A DNA stretch of 5,141 nucleotides. Source: Planctomycetales bacterium (GTDB lineage: Bacteria; Planctomycetota; Planctomycetia; Gemmatales; Gemmataceae). The notes below the pieces were generated by a model. It was given only the letters and a program-made list of their open reading frames with translations, searched no databases and had not been told where the DNA came from. Positions 1 to 4,472 of this stretch are shown piece by piece; position 1 is the first letter of the stretch, and every line of letters begins with the position of its first letter. The stretch spans positions 1 through 5,141 of the forward strand of contig JAGVLI010001023.1 of the NCBI GenBank assembly GCA_020054355.1. Direction: 5' to 3'. The translations under genes were made by a program, and so were the position numbers.

Positions 1-1
1 C

Positions 2-82
2 ACACCACCGGCGCCACACTCGCGGCTGCGCCGCTCGTACCGCCGCGGAGCGGCGGGCTGCCATGTGCTTGGCAACGAATAA
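2..82 (+). other. Possible 3' end of an upstream gene
   Basis: One forward frame is open from the left edge and ends at a TAA at 80-82, just where the ribosome binding site of the nucleotidyltransferase gene begins. The encoded 26-residue tail is rich in arginine and alanine and matches nothing I recognise. Two other frames are also open here, so this may simply be leader DNA. The stretch also contains a short GC hairpin (40-46 against 50-56). Confidence 0.2.
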
Positions 83-86
83 GGAG
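81..86 (+). promoter_or_regulatory. Shine-Dalgarno site of the nucleotidyltransferase gene
   Basis: AAGGAG lies five bases before the ATG at 92. It is the strongest ribosome binding site in the window and fixes the start of this gene. Confidence 0.75.
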
Positions 87-91
87 AACCC

Positions 92-820
92 ATGCAGATT
101 CGCGGCATCATCCTGGCGGGCGGCAAGGGCACCCGGCTGGGCGAATTGACGAAAGTCACCAACAAGCACTTGCTGCCGGTCGGCCCGCTGCCGATGGTCT
201 ACTATCCGCTCAAGAAGCTGACCGGCGCGGGCATCAAGGAAATCCTGCTGGTCAGCGGCACCGAGCACATGGGCGACTTCGTCGAACTGCTCGGCTCCGG
301 CAAGGACCACGGTTGCAATCTGACCTACCGCGTGCAGGATGAAGCCGGCGGCATCGCCCAGGCCCTGAGCCTGGCCGCGCACTTCGCCCGCGACGCCCGC
401 AGCGTCGTCATCCTCGGCGACAACATCTTCCACGACACGCTCAAGCCGATGTTGAACGAATCGAACCAGCATGAAGACTATGCCTGGTTGGCGCTCAAGC
501 GCGTGCCGGACCCCGGCCGCTACGGCGTGGCGGAACTGGACGGCAACAAAGTGCTGAGCATCGAGGAGAAGCCGGCCAACCCCAAGAGCGATTGCGCCGT
601 GGCGGGCATCTACATCTACCCGCCGGATGTCTACGAGGTCATCAAGACGCTGAAGCCCAGCCGGCGCGGCGAACTGGAAATCACCGACGTGAACAACTAC
701 TACCTGAAGCACGGCCGGCTCGGCTCCTCGCTGCTGCAAGGCTACTGGACCGACGCCGGCACCCAGGATTCACTGCTGACCGCGAACCAGCTGGTCCGTG
801 AGACCGAGCCGGTGTGGTGA
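92..820 (+). CDS. Sugar-1-phosphate nucleotidyltransferase, short RmlA/SpsI type (probable glucose-1-phosphate thymidylyltransferase)
   Basis: This cytoplasmic enzyme should join a nucleoside triphosphate, most likely dTTP, to a sugar 1-phosphate to give an activated sugar for surface polysaccharide (dTDP-glucose, on the rhamnose route). The 242-residue protein shows the whole catalytic core: the nucleotide-binding loop LAGGKGTRL (8-16), the catalytic-region lysine in NKHLLPV (24-30), the base/sugar loop QDEAGGIAQAL (82-92), the metal site LGDNIF (108-113, Asp110), EEKP (158-161), AGIYIY (171-176), GELEITDVN (193-201) and YWTDAGT with the second metal Asp221. It resembles Bacillus SpsI (about 246 residues) more than the ~290-residue RmlA/RffH enzymes, and lacks their C-terminal helical extension. 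The AAGGAG site supports this ATG. No other dTDP-sugar gene is visible nearby. Sugar and base specificity are inferred. Confidence 0.92.
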   Translation: MQIRGIILAGGKGTRLGELTKVTNKHLLPVGPLPMVYYPLKKLTGAGIKEILLVSGTEHMGDFVELLGSGKDHGCNLTYRVQDEAGGIAQALSLAAHFARDARSVVILGDNIFHDTLKPMLNESNQHEDYAWLALKRVPDPGRYGVAELDGNKVLSIEEKPANPKSDCAVAGIYIYPPDVYEVIKTLKPSRRGELEITDVNNYYLKHGRLGSSLLQGYWTDAGTQDSLLTANQLVRETEPVW

Positions 821-836
821 AACCGGGGATCGGCTC

Positions 837-1253
837 ATGGGCTTGCCAGCGGCGGCCGAAGCCCGTCTCTACTATCGCGCGGCCAAGCAACGCTATGAGG
901 ATGCCATCCTGCTCCTCGACGCTGGCCGCACGACTGGGGCGGTGTATCTGGCGGGTTATACGGTAGAATGTTATCTGAAAGCGCTGATCCTGGCGGGGGT
1001 GCCGGCTGGAAATCGTCGTGAGTTGCTCGGACAATTTCACGGCAGTCGAGCGCACAGTTTTGAATGGCTGGGAAACCTATATCGCCAGCAGGTGCGGACG
1101 CCAATGCCTGCCGACGTGAATCGGCATCTCCTGCGGGTCGCCGCCTGGTCCACGGACATGCGATACCTTACGGGATCATTGATGAAGTCCGATGCAGCCG
1201 ACTTCATCTTGTCGGTCGAAGCCGTCGCTCTCTGGGCGGATGGGAGAATGTAA
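837..1253 (+). CDS. HEPN-domain protein, possible RNase toxin-like partner
   Basis: A 138-residue, mostly helical protein with the pattern of the HEPN family (Pfam HEPN, PF05168). The first two helices span about 10-53, with YYRAAKQRYEDA and the typical GAVYLAGYTVECYLKALI stretch. A short His-containing helix follows (RAHSFEWL, 71-78), then WSTDMRY (104-110) and a last helix at 119-135. HEPN proteins are often RNases of toxin-antitoxin and defence systems, using an R-x4-6-H motif. Here R61-x6-H68 is the only close candidate and its position is not clearly canonical, so catalysis is uncertain. An in-frame ATG at 798 lies inside the preceding gene. The ATG at 837 is preferred because it leaves a 16-bp gap and has a weak GGGGA site at 825-829. 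The next gene begins one base after the stop, which implies co-expression. Confidence 0.8.
   Translation: MGLPAAAEARLYYRAAKQRYEDAILLLDAGRTTGAVYLAGYTVECYLKALILAGVPAGNRRELLGQFHGSRAHSFEWLGNLYRQQVRTPMPADVNRHLLRVAAWSTDMRYLTGSLMKSDAADFILSVEAVALWADGRM
1242..1246 (+). promoter_or_regulatory. Ribosome binding site inside the HEPN gene end
   Basis: GGGAG lies eight bases before the ATG at 1255, within the last codons of the HEPN gene. It favours 1255 over the in-frame upstream ATGs at 1192 and 1240, and fits coupled translation of the pair. Confidence 0.55.
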
Positions 1254-1254
1254 C

Positions 1255-1578
1255 ATGGTTGTCAAGCTGCGAACCAAACGACTCGATCCGACATTGAAAT
1301 TGATCGTCGGAGTGCTCAAGCAATACGCCCAGGCCCATCCCGACGCGGAGATCGAAGTCTATCGATATAGCTCGGTATCGGTGCGCATCCGCGTCATTGA
1401 CAGTGACTTCCGAGGTCAAGGCCGCGTCGAGCGGGAAGAAGAACTTTGGAAGCTCATCGAGCAACTTCCGGAGGAGGTAGTTTCGGAGATCAGTCTGCTG
1501 TTGCTGTTCACGCCCGAGGAAGCCAAAAAATCCTTCGCCAACATGGAATTCGACAACCCCGTGCCATCCCGTCTCTGA
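1255..1578 (+). CDS. Small protein with BolA-like pattern, partner of the HEPN protein
   Basis: A 107-residue protein without a signal peptide or membrane segment. After an N-terminal helix (11-28) comes a strand pair, EIEVYRYSSVSVRIRVIDSDF (about 32-52), then FRGQGRVEREEELWKLIEQLP (52-72), then an EISLLLLFTPEEA segment (78-90). The order resembles BolA proteins: a strand ending in a 'V-S-D-x-F-x-G-K' turn, a helix starting at 'R-H-R', then 'H-A-L-x-(I/L)...T-P-E-E'. The histidine of the BolA RHR motif is replaced by glutamate (Glu61), so iron-sulfur ligation as in classical BolA is not expected. A KH-like nucleic-acid-binding fold is an alternative reading. It starts one base after the HEPN stop codon, so an antitoxin or regulatory role towards the HEPN protein is plausible but inferred only from layout. 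The tail after about residue 95 looks disordered. Confidence 0.65.
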   Translation: MVVKLRTKRLDPTLKLIVGVLKQYAQAHPDAEIEVYRYSSVSVRIRVIDSDFRGQGRVEREEELWKLIEQLPEEVVSEISLLLLFTPEEAKKSFANMEFDNPVPSRL

Positions 1579-1608
1579 CCCCCGGAATCCCGCTCCCCAG
1601 GAGTTCCC

Positions 1609-2058
1609 ATGACGTACTGCACCAAAGTCCCGCTGTTCGCCTGGATCGTTTGCCTGCTGGCCATCGATCTGGCCGCGGGTGAGGATGCGCCCCAGGGTGT
1701 CGCGGGCGTCAAGGGCGCCGTGATCCGGCCGGGGAAGGACAAGGCGCAGCTCGAAGGCTGTCACGTTTCCAAGCCGGGCGACTATGAAGCCGCCATCGGC
1801 GACCTGATCGAGCTGGAGTACAGCTACCCCGTCGTGCCCGCCGCCATTCCGAAGAAGGTCGATTACAAGGTCACGCTCATCGGCGCGGTCGCGCCCTCGC
1901 CGCTTGGCGTTCGCAAGGTGCTGACGCCGCAGTTGCTCGGCGCGCACACGCTGGTCTTCTTCTTCGAGGCCAAGAAAGCCGGCGAGGATACCGTCACGCT
2001 CGAAATCGACGGCAAGGGCTATCCGTACAAGTTCAAGGTGATCGACAAGGGCAAGTGA
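1609..2058 (+). CDS. Small exported beta-rich protein of unknown function
   Basis: A 149-residue protein with a probable Sec signal peptide: Lys6, a hydrophobic core at about 8-22, and an Ala-Ala-Gly cleavage region near residue 24 (no lipobox). The mature part is rich in alternating hydrophobic residues, and its final third (AHTLVFFFEAKKAGEDTVTL at 112-131, then a strand ending KFKVIDKGK) has the look of an immunoglobulin-like beta-sandwich. The 'F-x-F-x-A-x-K-A-G-x-x-x-(V/I)-x-L' pattern recalls the last strands of chagasin-type protease inhibitors, but the chagasin family's other motifs are not evident, so inhibition is only a guess. AGGAG at 1599-1603 supports the ATG. The last 95 bp are repeated downstream after the DUF29 gene. 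Confidence 0.7.
   Translation: MTYCTKVPLFAWIVCLLAIDLAAGEDAPQGVAGVKGAVIRPGKDKAQLEGCHVSKPGDYEAAIGDLIELEYSYPVVPAAIPKKVDYKVTLIGAVAPSPLGVRKVLTPQLLGAHTLVFFFEAKKAGEDTVTLEIDGKGYPYKFKVIDKGK
1962..2056 (+). repeat. Direct repeat, copy 1 (3' end of the exported-protein gene)
   Basis: This segment matches 2538-2632 at a constant offset of 576 bp with no gaps and five mismatches (2018, 2041, 2043, 2046, 2049). The first 79 bp differ at one base only. It encodes residues 119-149 of the exported protein. Confidence 0.95.
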
Positions 2059-2089
2059 TAGCGCTGGCCAGCGTCACGGAGAACTTCCC

Positions 2090-2533
2090 ATGATCGGGCA
2101 GAAACTGGCAACCTCTCTGTCGCAGCTGTATCTCGAAGACGAAACGGCCTGGCTGGAGGAAATGGCCCGGTTGGCGGCCGAGCGACGCTTTCAGGAGCTG
2201 GACGTCGAACACCTGAGCGAGTTCCTTGCCGACATGTCACGGCGCGACAAACGAGAAGTCCTGAGCCGCTTGACCAGTCTGCTCGTGCATCTGCTCAAGT
2301 GGGAACATCAACCCGAGCAGCAGTCGAACAGCTGGCGGGCGACGATCGTGCATCAGCGCGACGAACTCAAGGACTTGCTGGAAAGCGGCACGCTGCTGAA
2401 CCACGCCAATGAAGTTCTGGAGAAGGCTTACGAACGCGCGGTGAAGCAAGCAGCCCTGGAAACAGGGCTGGCCGAGACCGCTTTTCCGCCGGCCTGTCCG
2501 TTTACCCTGGAAAGCGTCTTGACCGCGGAGTGA
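2090..2533 (+). CDS. DUF29 domain-containing protein
   Basis: A 147-residue soluble helical protein that matches the DUF29 family (PF01724) from end to end. It shows LYLEDETAWLEEMARL (13-28), RRFQELDVEHLSEFLADMSR (32-51), the characteristic LLVHLLKWEHQPE (64-76), SWRATIVHQRDELKDLL (81-97), YERAVKQAALETGL (114-127) and a C-terminal FPPACPFTLESVL (132-144). The length is normal for the family. DUF29 proteins occur in many copies in cyanobacteria and some proteobacteria and have no established function; their spread in accessory regions has led to suspicion of toxin-antitoxin or mobile behaviour, which this sequence does not test. GGAG at 2078-2081, eight bases before the ATG, supports the start. 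The gene sits exactly between two copies of the exported protein's tail, ending four bases before the second copy. Confidence 0.93.
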   Translation: MIGQKLATSLSQLYLEDETAWLEEMARLAAERRFQELDVEHLSEFLADMSRRDKREVLSRLTSLLVHLLKWEHQPEQQSNSWRATIVHQRDELKDLLESGTLLNHANEVLEKAYERAVKQAALETGLAETAFPPACPFTLESVLTAE

Positions 2534-2634
2534 ATCGCTTCGAGGCCAAGAAAGCCGGCGAGGATACCGTCACGCTCGAAATCGACGGCAAGGCCTATCC
2601 GTACAAGTTCAAGGTGCTGGATAAAGGCAAGTAA
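2530..2634 (+). pseudogene. Truncated second copy of the exported protein (C-terminal 31 codons)
   Basis: The segment from 2538 copies the last 95 bp of the gene at 1609-2058 and stays in frame to its own stop (TAA, where the original has TGA). The peptide differs from the original at two positions (Gly to Ala, Ile to Leu); two other codon changes near the end are silent. No signal peptide or upstream half is present, so this is best read as the remnant of a tandem paralogue. A GTG at 2530-2532 overlaps the DUF29 stop as GTGA and would open a 34-codon reading frame through the remnant, so coupled translation of a small peptide cannot be excluded. Confidence 0.8.
2538..2632 (+). repeat. Direct repeat, copy 2 (downstream of DUF29 gene)
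   Basis: Ungapped partner of 1962-2056, with 90 of 95 positions identical. Together the two copies bracket the DUF29 gene and its leader (about 480 bp). Confidence 0.95.
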
Positions 2635-2763
2635 CGATCCGCCTAACCGCGGTTGGAGTAGCGGCAATTCTCCTACCGATGACTGGAAGCAATCATTGTA
2701 TCCTGAATACCGCTTACACACTGGCAGCTGCCGCCGTCAATCACATTGACGCTCCGGGATGGA

Positions 2764-3264
2764 ATGCAAATGCTCGCACAGCGAAATGACTTTCTCCTGC
2801 TGCAGACCCGCGCCAAGTGGCAGATTCCCAATGAACTGCGATTGGAGCGGCCCAAAGCTTCCCTCCAGGCGGCGATTGAAGTGGTCAAAGGCATTGCTCC
2901 CGACGCGGTCTTCCGCTCGATCTCCTTCACGTACAATTGCATCGGCATGGTCGTCGCCAGTCGCAGGGTTTGGGTCGATCCCGGTCATCTGGTGCGAATT
3001 CTGAATCAGGACGGCTACCGAAGGCTGCCCGGCGTAAATGATGCTGATCGAGGTGATGTTGTCGTGTACCATGACGTTGATGGGGAAGCATGTCACGCCG
3101 GGATTGTGGTTGCAAGGAATCTGGCGATTCCCGGCGACGAGACCGATCCGTTGACGGTCCTGAGCAAATGGGGTGGCGACGGCGAGTACATCCACCAGTT
3201 GTCCAAGGTGCCGAGCTTGCTCGGCCGGCCATCCGAGTACTGGACTGACCGGAGGCATACATGA
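2764..3264 (+). CDS. Probable papain-fold (NlpC/P60/CHAP-like) protein
   Basis: A protein of 166 residues from the ATG at 2764, with no signal peptide. The second half has the signature of papain-fold hydrolases or amidases: a nucleophile-like Cys59 in FTYNCIGMVVASRR, a RGDVVVYHD strand turn (96-104) matching the 'GD-hhh-Y' of NlpC/P60 and CHAP domains, and a His111 in ACHAGIVV about 50 residues after the cysteine. A VLSKWGGDGEYIH segment (132-144) with His144 could supply the third residue or line the site. The ending PSEYWTDRR is distinctive. Bacterial papain-fold proteins cut peptides, peptidoglycan or amides; the substrate here is unknown. The start is uncertain: a TTG at 2746 and an ATG at 2770 are in frame, and 2764 is chosen for the GGGATGGA just upstream. 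It overlaps the next gene by four bases and heads a three-gene cassette. Confidence 0.6.
   Translation: MQMLAQRNDFLLLQTRAKWQIPNELRLERPKASLQAAIEVVKGIAPDAVFRSISFTYNCIGMVVASRRVWVDPGHLVRILNQDGYRRLPGVNDADRGDVVVYHDVDGEACHAGIVVARNLAIPGDETDPLTVLSKWGGDGEYIHQLSKVPSLLGRPSEYWTDRRHT
3251..3255 (+). promoter_or_regulatory. Ribosome binding site for the overlapping ATGA start
   Basis: GGAGG lies five bases before the ATG at 3261, inside the last codons of the papain-fold gene. It decides the four-base overlapping start and implies coupled translation. Confidence 0.65.
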
Positions 3265-3884
3265 CGCCGGCAGAAGCAATTGTGCGGATCGAAAGCGATG
3301 ATTTCTCAGCGCTCGCGAACCTCGCGAGCAACCTCAAGACATTCCTCCGCGTCATAGCCGCGCAGCCGGAAGTGCGCTTACTTTCCTCCGAGATGCGGGA
3401 CCCACAAGTGACGGCAACCGTCCTGCAGCGCGTTTTGGAATGGTGCGGTACGCCGGCAGAACCCGGCTATGAGCATCCGGCCGACGCGGCCGTTGCTGTC
3501 TTGTTGTGGTTGCTGGGCGGCAAGGACCAGGACTATGCCGACATAGGGGCTGGGCGCGTGCTGGGCTGCACTCAGTTCTGGTGGGCGCGCAAGGTGGCCG
3601 AATCGATCACCAGCGCAACCCGTTTCCATTCGGACACGGGGTCGGTGAAAACGCAGGTGGATGTCGGCTGGCCTGTTGTGGATTTTTCAGGACATGCTTG
3701 CCATTCTCTGGAAACGATCCAGCCTCTGGTACTGCCTCGCCGCGCAGCCGCCACGGTGCCAGCAGCCATTCATCAAGGGCGACAGGTCGATATCGCACCG
3801 ATTTGGGGCAGCAGCTCGCTGAACCTTTTCAAGAACTTCGCGGCCGGCAACCAACTTGCAGCGCCTTTGCCAAGCGGGAAATAG
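3261..3884 (+). CDS. Protein of unknown function, second gene of the papain-fold cassette
   Basis: A 207-residue protein that I do not recognise. It has no signal peptide or clear membrane segment. Residues 1-115 look helical and folded: an N-terminal helix with an acidic patch (IESDDF), a VTATVLQRVLEWCG helix (50-63), then a distinctive HPADAAVAVLLWLLGGKDQ stretch (72-90) and CTQFWWARKVAESI (103-116). Pairing of an 'H/N-P-x-D-A-A-x-A-x-x-L-W-L-L' helix with a 'W-W-A-R-K-x-A' helix suggests a compact helical domain. From about 120 to the end the sequence is richer in Ala, Ser, Gly and Pro and probably flexible. Its ATG overlaps the papain-fold gene's stop, and the next gene starts four bases after its stop, so the three products probably act together. 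A partner, inhibitor or immunity role for the papain-fold protein is possible but unsupported by homology. Confidence 0.7.
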   Translation: MTPAEAIVRIESDDFSALANLASNLKTFLRVIAAQPEVRLLSSEMRDPQVTATVLQRVLEWCGTPAEPGYEHPADAAVAVLLWLLGGKDQDYADIGAGRVLGCTQFWWARKVAESITSATRFHSDTGSVKTQVDVGWPVVDFSGHACHSLETIQPLVLPRRAAATVPAAIHQGRQVDIAPIWGSSSLNLFKNFAAGNQLAAPLPSGK

Positions 3885-3888
3885 GACG

Positions 3889-4350
3889 ATGAAGCACATC
3901 TGGACTGTTCCTTGTCGCTTCTCGATCAGAGATGGGGACACGAATAATGTCTCCTTAATCGAGGTATTTGAAGAAGTCTCGGTGCCGATAGCCTCCGCCC
4001 CACCGCCGGACAACCAATTCGTACCGGCCGTCTTCGACGTTGTCACACTTTGGGCCAGAGAACTCGACGAGCAGCCGGAAATGGGATTCGGGCGCATGTC
4101 ACTGATGACCCCGAGTGGTGGCATGGTCCTGGATCAGTCGTTCACTATCGATCTGCAAGCCTTTAATAGATATCGGAGCGTTGTGCGCGTGCAGGGATTT
4201 TCCGTTCAAGACTCCGGCCGTTACCAGATTCAAATCGAACGCAAAAGCAAGGACGCTAACCCCTGGGAGCCAGTCGCCAGTGTTCCTTTATGGGTGACTG
4301 TACTTCGTCAGCCGACCAGCCAATTCGCCGCGACATCTGGCCAAACCTGA
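3889..4350 (+). CDS. DUF6941-like beta-sandwich protein, third gene of the cassette
   Basis: A 153-residue protein beginning HIWTVPCRFSIRDGDTNNVS, followed by LIEVFEEVSVP (23-33), VFDVVTLWARELDEQPEMGF (48-67), SLMTPSGGMVL (71-81), a VVRVQGFSVQDSGRYQIQIE run (98-117) and WEPVASVPLWVTV (126-138). The order (an opening strand, a 'NNVSLIEVFEE' strand-turn, a 'P-x-G' hairpin, 'SGRYxIxI', then a final 'VPLWV' strand) resembles the small all-beta proteins grouped as DUF6941, which have no known function; that family name is from memory and only moderately secure. No signal peptide is seen. The ATG at 3889 is preferred over an in-frame ATG at 3856 inside the previous gene because it follows GGGAAATAGGA and leaves a four-base gap. 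The last dozen residues look disordered. Confidence 0.7.
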   Translation: MKHIWTVPCRFSIRDGDTNNVSLIEVFEEVSVPIASAPPPDNQFVPAVFDVVTLWARELDEQPEMGFGRMSLMTPSGGMVLDQSFTIDLQAFNRYRSVVRVQGFSVQDSGRYQIQIERKSKDANPWEPVASVPLWVTVLRQPTSQFAATSGQT

Positions 4351-4357
4351 TTGCGCT

Positions 4358-4419
4358 TGTTGAAATGCCGAGCGGTGAAAAGCCGAATCGCCTTGGTTCG
4401 ACTCGCTACCGTTTCAACA
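4358..4419. other. Imperfect inverted repeat in the convergent intergenic region
   Basis: TGTTGAAA (4358-4365) pairs with TTTCAACA (4412-4419), and further short pairings (4371-4374 with 4404-4407; 4384-4387 with 4397-4400) nest inside it. It lies just after the last forward gene and before the end of the transporter gene, where a transcription stop for either strand would be expected. There is no T-run, so a classical intrinsic terminator is not shown. Nothing else is recognisable between 4351 and 4444. Confidence 0.35.
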
Positions 4420-4444
4420 CCGAGTCCGCGGATGGACCTGGAAG

Positions 4445-4472
4445 CGGAGGAAGGGGCATTACACCTCCTCCG
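4445..4472. other. Short inverted repeat spanning the transporter stop codon
   Basis: CGGAGGA (4445-4451) is complementary to TCCTCCG (4466-4472), with a 14-base loop that contains the transporter's stop codon (4459-4461). It could help end transcription from either side, but there is no T-tract and the arms are partly coding. Confidence 0.25.

Noticed and set aside
40..56. Hairpin (7-bp stem, 3-base loop) in the leader of the nucleotidyltransferase gene as a terminator
   Set aside because: No T-run follows and GC-only short stems are expected by chance here; it is noted with the leader only.
1204..1947. Long minus-strand frame over the BolA-like and exported-protein genes
   Set aside because: It crosses two well-supported forward genes with good ribosome sites and shows no family pattern of its own.
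2062..2073. Perfect 12-bp palindrome CGCTGGCCAGCG before the DUF29 gene
   Set aside because: It is short, has no loop for a hairpin, and such palindromes are common in GC-rich DNA. Without further copies an operator claim is not justified.
1962..2632. Two-copy repeat as a CRISPR array or transposon ends
   Set aside because: There are only two copies, direct not inverted, and both are the coding tail of one gene family, with no transposase in between.
2737..3279. Minus-strand frame opposite the papain-fold gene
   Set aside because: The forward frame carries the Cys, GD and His motif series and fits the cassette spacing; the reverse frame shows nothing similar.
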